Source: Pseudaminobacter sp047739745
Lineage (GTDB): Bacteria; Pseudomonadota; Alphaproteobacteria; Rhizobiales; Rhizobiaceae
Length of the DNA: 64,000 nt
Assembly: GCF_047739745.1 (NCBI RefSeq)
Contig: NZ_JBLLVA010000003.1
Coordinates: 310,001 to 374,000, forward strand
Reading direction: 5' to 3'
Made by a program: the position numbers and the translations under genes. This document shows, piece after piece, positions 30,947-40,808 of this stretch (the stretch's first letter is position 1; every line of letters starts with the position of its first letter). The notes beneath the pieces are model-generated. The model made no database searches. It was not told where the DNA came from and worked only from the letters and a program-made list of their open reading frames with translations.

Positions 30947-31979
30947 AGGCATCAACACCGTCAAGGCGAAATTGGCGGACGGCAAAACGTCGACCTACTA
31001 TTACCACAGAGCCAGCGGCAAGCGCTTGGCTGGTAAACCGGGAACAGCGACGTTCATTGCATCCATCGCCGAGGCTGAGCAATCCATGGCGAAGCGCGGG
31101 ACGGGGACGCTCGCGGGCATTATTCGCGACTTCCAGCAGACGGCCAAATGGCGGAAGCTGGCGCCAAGCACGCAGAAAGAGTACGCGCGAGTCTTCACGT
31201 TCTGGGAGGATAAATTCGGCACGCTTCCAAAGCGCGGCTTGTCACAGAAGACTTTCCGTCGCGATGTCATCTCTTGGCACGACGAGTTTTCTGCCGACAA
31301 GCCTCGGGAGGCTGACAACCGCGTAACTGTGCTTGCCCGTGTGTTGTCGTGGGCGGCTAAGGACAGCGACTTAGAAAAGAACGTCCTCGACGGATTCGAG
31401 CGCGCCTACACCAGTGATCGATCCGACAAGATATGGTTGCCGGAGCACGTCGATGCCTTCATGGCTGTTGCCGACTCGGAGATGCAACTTGCCATGGTGC
31501 TGGCGCTCCACACCGGCCAGCGGCAAGCTGACATTCGAAAGCTGGCGTGGTCGCAGTACGACGGCCAGACGATAACCCTGCGGCAAGGCAAGACTGGCGC
31601 GCATGTGCGCGTTCCATGCACCCAGGCGCTCAAGGCCACTCTGGATGCCATACCCCGTCGAGGGGCGCTTATCTTGCTGACAAAAACCGACAAGGCGTTC
31701 CAGAAGCGATATTTCGCGGAGTGCTGGGACAAGGCGGCGAAGCTGGCAGCCGAGAAGCGACCGGACATTGCCGATCTACACTTTCACGACATACGAGGCA
31801 CGACTGTCACCATGCTCTTTGAGGCAGGGTGCACCGTGGCTGAAGTCGCATCTATCACGGGCCACACGCTTCGCCGCGCGCAGGAGATTCTTGACCGCTA
31901 CTTGTCCAGGACTAGCACGATGGCGACGAATGCAATCGCGAAATTCGAGAGCACGCTTGCGGCGCAGAAGCAGTCTTGA
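30930..31979 (+). CDS. int: Phage tyrosine integrase
   Basis: A 349-residue protein starting at ATG 30930. The N-terminal half has a SAM-like core-binding domain (LAPSTQKEYARVFTFWEDKF). The catalytic residues can all be assigned: Arg in HTGQRQADIRKLAW, Lys in RQGKTGAHVRVP, HxxR in FHDIRGTTVTM, a second His in ITGHTLRRAQEIL and Tyr in LDRYL. It sits about 115 bases from the tRNA-Arg half site, as expected for an integrase that uses a tRNA 3' end. It ends the rightward operon. Confidence 0.92.
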   Translation: MKVRLKGINTVKAKLADGKTSTYYYHRASGKRLAGKPGTATFIASIAEAEQSMAKRGTGTLAGIIRDFQQTAKWRKLAPSTQKEYARVFTFWEDKFGTLPKRGLSQKTFRRDVISWHDEFSADKPREADNRVTVLARVLSWAAKDSDLEKNVLDGFERAYTSDRSDKIWLPEHVDAFMAVADSEMQLAMVLALHTGQRQADIRKLAWSQYDGQTITLRQGKTGAHVRVPCTQALKATLDAIPRRGALILLTKTDKAFQKRYFAECWDKAAKLAAEKRPDIADLHFHDIRGTTVTMLFEAGCTVAEVASITGHTLRRAQEILDRYLSRTSTMATNAIAKFESTLAAQKQS

Positions 31980-32093
31980 TACAGACTCTCAAAGTGCGGT
32001 TTTCGTTTTGCAGATGTAGTAAAAACTGTTGCATAAACAACATTACTATTTTTATTCTTTTGCTGGAAAACCAAACAAATTCAACAACTGACA
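31980..32093. other. Attachment-site arm region
   Basis: An AT-rich non-coding stretch between the integrase gene and the tRNA half, the usual place of integrase arm-binding sites. No clear repeats can be fixed by eye. Confidence 0.4.
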
Positions 32094-32143
32094 CCAGACT
32101 ACGAATCTGGGGGTCAGAGGTTCGAATCCTTTCGGGCGCGCCA
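32094..32143 (+). tRNA. 3' half of tRNA-Arg(ACG), right attachment site (attR)
   Basis: CCAGA CTACGAA TCTGG forms the anticodon stem and loop with anticodon ACG; it is followed by the variable loop, the T arm (AGAGG TTCGAAT CCTTT), an acceptor strand and CCA. The 5' half (acceptor, D arm) is missing; phage-side sequence takes its place. So the prophage integrated in the tRNA gene and this is the displaced chromosomal 3' half; an intact tRNA should be at the left end, outside the window. Confidence 0.85.
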
Positions 32144-33337
32144 TTTCAGAACAGAACTATGAACGCCGAACGCCGCCGTTTCTACGCTAGAAGCGGCGAC
32201 CAGCGTTCGCAGCAGTTCCGATTTCGATCCCATGATGCGAACCTCATCGTCGGTGACCTCGACACGCTGTGCTAGGGCGCGCAGGTGGTCGCGGCGATAA
32301 CCGCCATCATCGAGCCGTATCCGTTCACGAGCCTTGCAGGCGAATGCCTTGAGCATGTCGGGGGTGACACCCTGATTGACTGAACTGTTTAGCGCGAGCT
32401 GCGTGCGCTCGGCATCGGCTGCGGCTTGATCCCGGATCGCCTTAAGACTCGCCATGCGCTCTTTCGCCATAGCGTCATCCTTGTCGATCATTCCACCTTC
32501 GATGGCGTCAAACAGGCGGCCGAGCCGCTGGTCAGTTTCCGCGATTCGCCTGTTAAGATCGGCCAGATGTGCTCGGCGGCGCTCGACGCGCTCCTGCCGC
32601 CTGTCGATGACGCTGGCAAGGATTGTTTCCAGCCGCTTGGGCTGGAGCAGGCGATCTCCAATATGATCGGCGACGAGATGATCGAGCTTACCCATCGGAA
32701 TCGCTCGCCCCTTGCAACCAGTATTCCCCTGTCGTGCCTTGGTCGAGCAGGTGTAGTAGCGATATGTCTGTCCTGCGCTTCCCTTACCCGTGCGAAGCGT
32801 CATGGCACCTCCGCACTTGGCGCAGAAGCAAATACCGGTCAGCAGTGTGGGGCCGCTGGAAACACGTGCGGGCGTCACCAAAGGATCGCGTGACTTCAAA
32901 CGCGCTTGTACGGCATCGAATATCTCGCGCTCGATCAGGGGCGGCACCGCCATGATGGCGACCTCGCTCTCCGGCTTCTTTTCTCGGTCTTTGTGCGAGC
33001 GGGTATTGAACCTGTGCTCGCCGATATAGGTGGTGCGGATCAGGATAGCGTGGATTTGCGCCAGTCCCCAACGCCCGCCGTCACGGGTGAAGAAACGGCG
33101 CTCATTGAGATAGGTGGCGATGGCCTTGACGCCCATCGCGCCGCATGTGCCGTCATCTTCGAGATATAGCCGATAGATCAGCCGCACGGTGTCGGCGTGT
33201 AATGGGTCGATCTCCAGCTTCTTCTTGATTTTCGACCCCCGTTGCTCCGCCGCGACGATGCGGTAGCCGATGGGCGGCCGTGCGCCGTTCCAAAACCCTT
33301 GGCGGGCGTTCTCGTTCCAACAGGGCGTGAGGGCCAT
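32114..33337 (-). pseudogene. Serine recombinase lacking its catalytic domain
   Basis: About 407 residues matching only the C-terminal part of large serine recombinases: recombinase domain from ENARQGFWNGARPPIGYR on, then the zinc ribbon (CAKCGGAMTLRTGKG, YYTCSTKARQGNTGCKG) and a coiled coil. The N-terminal resolvase domain with the catalytic serine (about 140-150 residues) is absent; DUF2285-gene sequence lies there instead. The last ten codons run antisense through the tRNA half, probably by chance of position. It is a remnant of an integrative element. Confidence 0.85.
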
Positions 33338-33347
33338 GCTGGCGCAA

Positions 33348-34114
33348 TCAACGCTTGCCGGGCTTGATCGGATAGTGAAGCAGAAGGCGATAGCCGCCGC
33401 GCATCATCTTGATGCCATGCGCAACCAGGCGGCGGGCCTTGTTTTGCGCGAATCATTCTCGAAATCCTCCTTGGAGCCGCGAAAGCCGAGCAGGACTTCG
33501 GCGATGGTGCGATAGCTTTCGCCCCGCAGCCGAGCGTCGAGCGCGCGCAGGGATAGGATATGCCATTGCCGGAGCTGGGCGGGGATCGCTCGGAAGTCGG
33601 GACCGGGAGCACGGCCGTTGAGGGATCGCCAAAAACGGCGAGCGGCGTGGGCACGAAGCTCCAGAAAAGAGTCCATCGGCAGCGTGACGGCGTAGAACGC
33701 GGCGGCGTCCGGCGCAGCGTCCGGCAACCAGAATTGATGCGCGATGTCATCCACCTGCCAAATGCCGTGCCAACCATCGGGAGCGCGGCGCAGATCGAGG
33801 CCGTCGAAATGCGCAAGCGTCATTATTGGTTCTGTGTCGCCGTCCTTGTGCTCAACCGGCGACAGCGTCACCACTTGCGGCTGAAAGCTTGGACTCCACA
33901 TCGGTAACTGTTGGTCATGCGGAGAATCTGGATCGCAGGGGAAATCGGACGCCCCAGCGACGTGCGAACGTTTCAAGGTCGCGGCCGCTCGGTCCCCCGT
34001 CTGTGCGATGGTCAGGAAGTCCTGACGATAATCATGGTTGCGGCGCAGATTTTCCCAAGCGAAACCAGCGGCCGGGATTTGCTTTGTGTGCCATATGCCG
34101 CCGGTGATCGCCAA
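33348..34114 (-). pseudogene. DUF6499/DUF2285 mobile-element protein, frameshifted
   Basis: The first 220 residues are well formed: IPAAGFAWENLRRNHDYRQD (DUF6499) and a DUF2285 region with LRQWHILSLRALDARLRGES. At the run of four A (minus strand, 33445-33442) the frame shifts; one more A would give the proper family ending MMRGGYRLLLHYPIKPGKR and a stop at 33348. DUF2285 proteins are typical passengers of alphaproteobacterial integrative elements and often accompany serine recombinases. Confidence 0.8.
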
Positions 34115-34216
34115 TCAATGCTCAGCATGGCGTCACCTCCCCAAGCCGGGACGTGCTGGGCAGCGCCCGGCAAAAAGAGGCTCAAGGATTTCTAGAAATA
34201 TAGAAGCCGCTCACGG

Positions 34217-34251
34217 CCGATATACTGATCGGCTAACCCGATCAGTATCGG
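34217..34251. repeat. Large inverted repeat
   Basis: CCGATATACTGATCGG CTAAC CCGATCAGTATCGG: a stem of at least 14 bp with a 2-base bulge, followed by TTTCTTCTT on the plus strand. Operator or terminator of the mobile element; it stands between the DUF2285 gene and ardA. Confidence 0.55.
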
Positions 34252-34282
34252 TTTCTTCTTAACCCTGCTGAACTCAGGTACC

Positions 34283-34320
34283 CGGTCGCCCGCCCGCGTG
34301 CGCGGACGGGCGACCATTTT
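34283..34320 (+). terminator. Hairpin with T-run next to ardA
   Basis: GGTCGCCCG..CGGGCGACC with an inner CCGCG..CGCGG, followed by ATTTTT on the plus strand. The T-run orientation would stop rightward transcription that otherwise runs antisense into ardA. Confidence 0.55.
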
Positions 34321-34848
34321 TCATCTGTTGGAGAACACGTGGACCTCGCCATATGCGGTCTCGATGGTGAAAAACTCGCCGGCCATCTCAGCGTCGCGTG
34401 CCATCGCATCCCAATCGACATAGTAGCGCAGCGCGTCGGGGATCGTAACGCTCTCGGTGGTCAGTTCTTCCATGTAGTCGGCAAGCTTGGGGAACTGACC
34501 ATGATAGCAGTCCTGCAAGGTGGATTCGGCTTGGTCCATGTCGCCGCTGAACTGCTCCAGCAGGCCCGCGCCTAATGCGCCATGCTCTGCGATGAAAGCG
34601 GCTATCCGCGCCACGGTGTCGATCCCGGCATACTCATGGATGCTGACGCCCTCGAAGCCCTCGTAGTTGTGGATGGCGTATTCCTCCGCGTGCTCGATGG
34701 GGGACCGCGCGAGCATGGCCGTCATCTCGTCCCTGATCTGGTCGGCGTCCTGATCCGCGTCGATCCAAGCCCCATGCAGATAGCCGTTATTATAGGCGGC
34801 AAGGCAGGCGACATAGATGCGGGGGTTGTTGTCGGATACGTTGGTCAT
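34321..34848 (-). CDS. ardA: ArdA antirestriction protein
   Basis: A 175-residue, very acidic protein. PRIYVACLAAYNNGYLHGAW at the start and EEYAIHNYEGFEGVSIHEYA in the middle are conserved in ArdA. ArdA mimics B-form DNA and inhibits type I restriction enzymes, helping conjugative DNA to establish (family knowledge). Its reading frame is intact although its neighbours are broken. AGGA lies before the ATG at 34848. Confidence 0.9.
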   Translation of the reverse strand: MTNVSDNNPRIYVACLAAYNNGYLHGAWIDADQDADQIRDEMTAMLARSPIEHAEEYAIHNYEGFEGVSIHEYAGIDTVARIAAFIAEHGALGAGLLEQFSGDMDQAESTLQDCYHGQFPKLADYMEELTTESVTIPDALRYYVDWDAMARDAEMAGEFFTIETAYGEVHVFSNR

Positions 34849-35358
34849 GTCTCTGATCCTCAGGTCTGAAGGTCAGCGAAGCGGAACGCCGCGCCTGACC
34901 TTCTGGCCGTCGCCGAGACTGGGGTAGCAACGAGCAAGGGCGGCCGGGGTGGAGGGGAATCACCCGGCCGGCACAAGCGAAGCGCGGAAGGCTGGTGATA
35001 CCGCCCGGACGGTTCCACTTACCTTGCTGGCGCGAGGGCAAAGCCCTTAGCAAACCTGTTGAGCAGGACGCAGCGGCAGGCGCGCTGGCCTAGAGGTGCT
35101 GAAGTCCGACTGAACATAACCTACTGAAATCACTCACTCCCCTTTGAGTGGTCACTGCGGCCATCGGAGCTATACCCTTATTCGGCAGGCTCAGGCTTGT
35201 GCTCGTAGCTCGACCCAAAGTTGATCGAGTTCAAACGGTGACACGGAATCCGTAGGCAAATGGACAACGCTGATGTAAGCATTTTTGAGGGGGGCTCATG
35301 GATAATTGTCTTAAATCGGCGCACGCACCAGGTTCAGCCCAGTCAGGAGAAGGGCCGG
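34849..35358. other. Non-coding stretch upstream of ardA and the DUF4297 gene
   Basis: About 500 bases between divergent genes. No protein-like frame and no tRNA are seen; the 99 bases from 35260 could instead encode an N-terminal extension of the next gene. It is probably the remains of the element's regulatory or transfer-origin region; I see no repeat that would prove an oriT. Confidence 0.4.
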
Positions 35359-36402
35359 GTGTCTAATAATTTGAGTATTATCGCTGCGTCGACAGATGCG
35401 GGGGGGGGCATAGCTGCCCGCAAAGGTTTCCGAATTCAGGATCATGTTGCAGCCCGTCTTGCTCTTGAGATGTTACATGATTCCACAATATTGCAATTGG
35501 AGTGCGAGACCGGAGACGATGTTGTCCTGCGTCGCATTGAGGCCGGGCAAACAATTATAGAATATGTTCAGGTCAAAACGACCGAGATCGATGCAAAATG
35601 GTCGATCAAAGAACTCACAGCGCGCGTCGATAATAAGCAAGGTAGCTCCGTTTGTGAGAAATCTCTCCTTTGTGATAAGCATGGGGAAATTGCTTGGTTT
35701 CGATTTGTAACCACGCGCGCGGTTTCGGCAAAGCTACAACCATTCCGACGCCCGCGTGTGAAACGCGCCGGCTATTCAGCCCTTGCGGGGCTGGTCACTA
35801 GTTTCTCTAAGAAATTCAAAACCGTGAAATCGGCTTCAGGCCGGACTCTGGCCGATTGGGCCAGCAATATGCTGTGGGAAGTCGAGGGTGAAGAAGACGC
35901 ATTGAGGTCTCGCAATATAAATGCGTTGCTCAAACTGTCGAGCAGCCAAGGCGTCAATCCGAGCTACGAAGCTATGGAGGAGGTTTATCGTCAACTTGCC
36001 GACAAAGTTCGCGCAATGGGCGACAAACCTTCGGTAGATGCCAATGAGAAAGTCTGGACGCGCAGAGACTGCTTAGAATGGTTTGCTTCTCAGGTTGACA
36101 CAATACGAACGGCGGCGAGTGCCACCGTCAAGGTCTACCAGATTTCGAATGTCCCCCAGTTCTTCTCAGAAATATGCTCGATGGACGAGGTGGGTATTCA
36201 ACGGGCCTTGTACGCCTATGATGTCGAGTTTGATGGCGATTTATGGCGGAAGGACGAGCTAATCGATCACCTGCTAGATTGGCTCCCTGAAATTGCGCTC
36301 CCGCCGCAAACTCTGGCTAATTTCAATCACCTTGCTGCAAGGCGTCTTGCCGCGCTTTGCCGGACACTCGTGCGCCATGGCGATCTCGCAACGGGGTGCT
36401 GA
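35359..36402 (+). CDS. DUF4297-like (Cap4-type) dsDNA nuclease, possibly truncated
   Basis: About 347 residues from GTG 35359, chosen for AGGAG 9 bases upstream; an ATG at 35260 has no good box. GGGIAARKGFRIQDHVAARL and then IIEYVQVKTTE resemble the nuclease core of DUF4297 proteins (G..QD..A, then E/D..QVK), which act as defence effectors in several antiphage systems. The rest is helical. No cyclase, sensor or second defence gene is adjacent. The base composition is lower in GC than around it, suggesting transfer. The end coincides with a recombination junction, so a C-terminal part may be lost. Confidence 0.6.
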   Translation: MSNNLSIIAASTDAGGGIAARKGFRIQDHVAARLALEMLHDSTILQLECETGDDVVLRRIEAGQTIIEYVQVKTTEIDAKWSIKELTARVDNKQGSSVCEKSLLCDKHGEIAWFRFVTTRAVSAKLQPFRRPRVKRAGYSALAGLVTSFSKKFKTVKSASGRTLADWASNMLWEVEGEEDALRSRNINALLKLSSSQGVNPSYEAMEEVYRQLADKVRAMGDKPSVDANEKVWTRRDCLEWFASQVDTIRTAASATVKVYQISNVPQFFSEICSMDEVGIQRALYAYDVEFDGDLWRKDELIDHLLDWLPEIALPPQTLANFNHLAARRLAALCRTLVRHGDLATGC

Positions 36403-37841
36403 CTGCACTCTTCGTCTCCGGCTCATTGCTGCTTCTTATCGCTATGCGCTTTCCGCCTGAGTGGGCGGCATGGCTGGGCGCGCTAACTTTCACGACCTTC
36501 AATGGCTCGCTAATTTCCCTGAACTGGTCTCACCTGATCGGCGATCCGAATCCGTTTATTGTGTTTCTTTTTGGCGGCTTGCTGATGTTGCCCGTGCTGG
36601 CGTGGTCGGCGCTTTTCCCAGTGATGACCCGTCTAATGACGGCCCGGATAGATGATGCCGGCAAGTCGTTTGCACGCCTCTATTCACTGTACACCGTTGG
36701 GAATGTGCTCGGCACTTTTGCGTTCGGCCTATGGCTGTTGCCATCCGTCGGGACGGGCCTTTCCTTGACCATCACCGCGTGCATAGTGGCAGCCGGTATT
36801 CTGTTCGTGGCGCGGCTTGGGTCCGGCCGCATACTCGTCGCAACCTCTGCCGGCCTAGCGCTAGCTCTCCTTATCCCCCGCGACTACTACCGCCAATTTC
36901 ATCTTGGGGGCTACGAGGTCGAGCGCGTCTATGAAGGGCGGAACGGCGTTGCCACCACGGTGCCGACGAGTACGTTCTACAAGATCATTGACATGAACCG
37001 CACTGCGTCAGCCTCTGCCATGGTGCGTGATCCAGGTCCTGGAGACCAATACGAGGCCTGGCGCTGGAACCTGACTGAACTACTGGCTCTCGATCCTGGC
37101 TTCCGCCCCCGTCGCATACTCATCATCGGGATCGGCCACGCTTATCTGATCGACGCGTTGCTGGATCTACCTTTTGTCGAGAAGATCGACATTGTGGACA
37201 TCTCAGAGGAAGTAGTCGAGGCAGTGCGGGACAATACCACGACGTCAACTCGGCGGATATTTGAAGATTCTCGCGTGCAAATCATTATTGAGGACGGTCG
37301 ACGCTTCGTCCAGCAGGCATTAGCCGCTGGGGGTAACTACGACCTGATTCAAACAAAAATAAATGAACCATGGCACGCCGGTTCCGGAAATCTCTTCACC
37401 GTAGAGTTCATGCGCCTGCAACGGAACCTACTTACTGAAGGGGGCTACCTTGGTGTCAGGCCATTGCTAGGGCACGCCCGCGATGGGCTTCAGGTGTTCG
37501 AAGCCGCGCTTTATCCGGGCTACTACCATGTGTATTTCAAGAATGGCGCCCTGCCCCCGCTAAATAGAGCTACGGTTACGCCCGACATTTCTGACGCATG
37601 GTTCAAGCGTTTTCCCGGACGCGAGGAGAAGTCGGAGCGAGCGGATCATCTAGACGTTCTGGTTCTAGACAGGTCCAGTGATCTCACCGCCATTGATCTG
37701 AATACCGACGACCGCCCAACCTTTGAATACTACAAGCTTCGGCAGTGGCGAGGGACTTGGGAAAGCCCGCGCAAATCTCTGTCGGATGGTGATTTCGCGT
37801 CGATGCTGCGGGCCGTGCCAGTTGTCGTGGATCTCGATTAG
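36396..37841 (+). pseudogene. Spermidine-synthase-like membrane protein, 5' part missing
   Basis: About 480 residues. The first 160 form membrane helices (ALFVSGSLLLLIAMRF, PFIVFLFGGLLMLPVLAW, SVGTGLSLTITACIVAAG); the rest is a spermidine-synthase-fold methyltransferase-like domain (ILIIGIGHAYLIDALLDLPF, VDISEEVVEAV, YDLIQTKINEPW). Relatives usually have many more membrane helices before this, and no ribosome site precedes the first codons, so the 5' part seems to be lost at the junction with the DUF4297 gene. It may still be read as an in-frame remnant. Confidence 0.6.
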
Positions 37842-37843
37842 TT

Positions 37844-38110
37844 AACATCTCACTCTTTCGGGCCGATGTGTATGCGGCAGAGTGGAGTGAAGTGTTCCAG
37901 CCAAGCCTGCCCGGAGCCTTGTTTCCAATCCACGCCCCTGCCGGACCCGTCTATCCTTTGCTATGGGGCGCCTTAAAGCGGGTAGATTTGGAATTGAAAG
38001 AAGCGTTCGCTTAGAGGGTTTTCGAGCATGCGATCTACTCTCTGCTCCTTACCGTCGTATTCGTGGTCGGGATGACCTTCATCTCCAAGCGCTTCGACGC
38101 CGATGGATAG
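37844..38110 (+). pseudogene. Interrupted gene fragment
   Basis: One frame encodes protein-like sequence (YAAEWSEVFQPSLPGALFPI, WGALKRVDLELKEAFA), one TAG, and then a membrane helix (HAIYSLLLTVVFVVGMTFIS). No start codon or ribosome site. It looks like the end of a lost membrane protein of the polysaccharide locus. No family is recognised. Confidence 0.4.
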
Positions 38111-38214
38111 AAGCCGAGACAACTTTCGATAATCGCTCGCACCGTTGTTACTACAGCTTCCAGTTGATTTGCGGCGCCAATGATCCTATTCAAGCGTGGG
38201 CTTGGAGGTGAATT

Positions 38215-39234
38215 TTGAGATATTTGGTCGCTGTTGCTGTTTTCGCTGCGCTTCTTGGCTCTGCGGTGTATTCATTCTCACTGATCGCGAGCGAGGAGCA
38301 ATGGCCAGAAATCCTACGCCCCGAGACGGCCCCCGCCGCTGTCGCCAATGCCCATAACATGTGGCGCATCGAACCAAGCAACTGGCGGGCGCAAATCACT
38401 GAACACACTGCAACGGGCGACTATCTTAACTCCGGGATGGACGTGTGTGCGGCGTCCAATTACCTCAAGCCCGACGCCGAAGGCATTTTTCTGATCAACG
38501 TCACGAAGGGCGTGATCAAAGGGGAGGATGGCTGGTTCTATGATCCGGTGCTGCTTGCGCAGTGTGGCTTGAAGGCGCATGGCAAGTGGCTCCGCACTAA
38601 CGATCAAAACTACCTGAACGTCGCCATACAGAACGGCCGCAAGCTGCTGGAACTGCAAAATGACGTAGGCGCGTTTCCGTACTCGTACCGCTGGTGGTAT
38701 TACGTCACGAACCAGCTCCTTCAGGCCGGTTGGACCTCCGCTATGGCGCAGGGGCAGGCGATGAGCCTGTTCGTGCGCCTCTACGATGCGACCAAAGACG
38801 AGGCGTTCATAGCGGCCGGCAAGAAGGCATTAGCCTACATGCTGACCCCGACGACGAGTGGCGGCGTCATGACAACGCTTGCCGACCTCGACCCCAGCCT
38901 GAAGGACTATGTGTTCTTCGAGGAGATCGTGACGCAGCCAAGGGACAACTACATCCTCAACGGCTACATGTTCGCCCTGCTCGGGCTGTATGACTGGTCA
39001 CAGGTCCCGGCACAGATCAAGGCCGACCAGGCGATAGCGAAGAACTTCTTTGACCGTGGGATTGTCACGTTAGAGCGCATCCTTCCGTACTACGACATGG
39101 GCGGGATGACAGCCTACGACCTCACCCATTTCACCTTCAACAACGCGAGAAACCTTTACCTCAGCGCCTCCTACCACTCGGTTCACGTCTACCAGCTCCA
39201 CGCCCTGTACACCATAACTGAAGCGAGACACTGA
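38215..39234 (+). CDS. D-glucuronyl C5-epimerase-like protein, frayed C-terminus
   Basis: 339 residues from TTG 38215, which has GGAGG 6 bases upstream. A signal-anchor (YLVAVAVFAALLGSAVYSFS) is followed by the C5-epimerase C-terminal domain: WTSAMAQGQAMSLFVRLYDA, YILNGYMFALLGLYDW, LPYYDMGG and SYHSVHVYQLHALY. The frame ends at TITEARH; a different frame continues as LKETRDLWASYLDEALAAAD to 39300, which fits the usual end of the domain, so a one-base shift near 39225 is likely. It would act on uronic-acid polymers outside the membrane. Confidence 0.7.
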   Translation: MRYLVAVAVFAALLGSAVYSFSLIASEEQWPEILRPETAPAAVANAHNMWRIEPSNWRAQITEHTATGDYLNSGMDVCAASNYLKPDAEGIFLINVTKGVIKGEDGWFYDPVLLAQCGLKAHGKWLRTNDQNYLNVAIQNGRKLLELQNDVGAFPYSYRWWYYVTNQLLQAGWTSAMAQGQAMSLFVRLYDATKDEAFIAAGKKALAYMLTPTTSGGVMTTLADLDPSLKDYVFFEEIVTQPRDNYILNGYMFALLGLYDWSQVPAQIKADQAIAKNFFDRGIVTLERILPYYDMGGMTAYDLTHFTFNNARNLYLSASYHSVHVYQLHALYTITEARH

Positions 39235-39299
39235 AGGAAACTCGCGATCTGTGGGCATCATATCTGGACGAGGCATTAGCCGCCGCCGACGGCGAATAG

Positions 39300-40734
39300 T
39301 TGCAGGGGATTGGCTTGTCTTATGATCTCAAATGGCCATCTCGGGGCTTTCTGGCAGGGGTGGCGCTTAGTGCTCCATTCGCTGCCAACCCATACCCAAC
39401 AGTCGTTGCGGCGCTTCTGCTTCTGCCATTGATCATCGATCTTTTTGTGCGCCGGATTCGAATGGCGCCATTCTTTAAGCCTACCCTGCTGCATCTCGTA
39501 ATTGTTGCTCTTGCGGCATGCCACGTCGCCGCGATTTTACTTGGCACAACCCCTTACAGCGATGACGTTCTCCGAAACCTCATATGGTCGGGAGGGGTCG
39601 TTGGGGTTGTACTATTGGCGTCTGATCCTTCTGATCGGCCACAGGACATCATTTTAGGTTTCTTCACCGCCGCCGCGGTGACCGCAGTGCCAATTGCAGT
39701 GGCAGGTCTTGTGAAGTACGGCTTGCAATTGAACGGCGTTCTGTTCGGATCGCTGATAAACACGTGCTTCGGACGATATCCGCAAGGGACGACCTTCTGC
39801 GGCGATTACAATCTTTTCAGTCTCTATATCGGGATCGCGGCTCTCGGTGCGAGCGCTCTGATCCTATGTTATCAAAGTCGATACAAAGCAATCCTTCTCG
39901 TTTGTTTGGCGATCATCCTTGCAGCAGGGCTTTTCGCCGGCTCCCGTCGATTCGCAGCAATCGCCGTTTTGGTCGCCATCTATTGGGCTGCACATGCGTT
40001 TCGGTCACCCGCTCGGACTGCGCGACTAGCCATTGTTCCTCTCGCATTAACTGCCTTGCTCTACGCCTATTATGGTGCGCCACGGGCCAAAATTGCCGAT
40101 GAAGAAGTTGTAACCGTCGAGCAGGTGGTCGCCGGTTGGTTCGCTCACACCGAGCCCGCATCTCGAACCGCTGAGCCTGCAATTGCTGAGCCGGCATCTC
40201 CCATTGAGCTGCTGGAGGCGAGGGAGCCTCCTAAGGGCACTTTTGGTCCCGTCAGCACTGACGAGACCGGCCAGCCACGAGTCTTAGCCGCCCGCGATGT
40301 GTCTCCCGTTGCTCTAGCATCAACGTTCGAGGACAACTACGGCTTCGGTAGCAGGCTCGAGAAGTGGAAGCTCGGCTAGCAGATGATTCAGGAGAACGGC
40401 TACATATTGGGCCGTGGCTTTGCCTATCACCAGCAGTTCTCGTGTAGATTCGTCAATTGCGAGTTTATTGACTACCCGCATGCGTCCATCATGTCCGCAT
40501 TGGATCGCATTCGGTGTTCTCGGGCTCTTCCTCGCACTATCCTTCTACGGTTTGACCGCCATCTACATATTCCAATCAGGCAGCGAGGGTTTACTGTCAG
40601 GCTCCAGCTTCATCGCTTTGGCTGTCATGCCGTACAGCCTGATATCCGGAGACACAATTTTCTCGCTTCCGCACGCGGTTATAGCTGCGCTCCTCGTCGG
40701 CTTGGCAGCAAAACCGCCCGGTAGATTGGCTTAG
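39300..40734 (+). pseudogene. O-antigen ligase/polymerase gene with a stop and a frameshift
   Basis: The reading frame encodes a many-helix membrane protein (FTAAAVTAVPIAVAGLVKYG, GTTFCGDYNLFSLYIGIAAL, GLFAGSRRF) typical of O-antigen ligases. It meets TAG at 40377-40379; the same frame continues with MIQENGYILGRGFAYHQQFS and FVNCEFIDYPHASIMS, the conserved loop of the family, then an extra T near 40500 shifts to a frame with GLFLALSFYGL and MPYSLISGDTIFSLPH up to 40734. Two lesions make the gene inactive. It once joined or polymerised surface polysaccharide. Confidence 0.75.
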
Positions 40735-40808
40735 GCGCAACCTACCCAATCACCCACCGGCTGAACGCTACCACGCTCAGTTCGGCAAGCACGCGAGATC
40801 AGACCTCC

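Noticed and set aside
32114..32143. C-terminal residues of the serine recombinase frame overlapping the tRNA half as a real domain
   Set aside because: These codons are simply the antisense of the tRNA acceptor and T arm.
33178..33816. Separate arginine-rich gene on the minus strand overlapping the DUF2285 region
   Set aside because: It is a shifted frame of the DUF2285 gene; only its short end is the continuation after the frameshift.
35359..36402. CBASS system based on the Cap4-like nuclease
   Set aside because: No CD-NTase (cyclase) gene or other CBASS component lies on either side, and no SAVED-type sensor is recognised.
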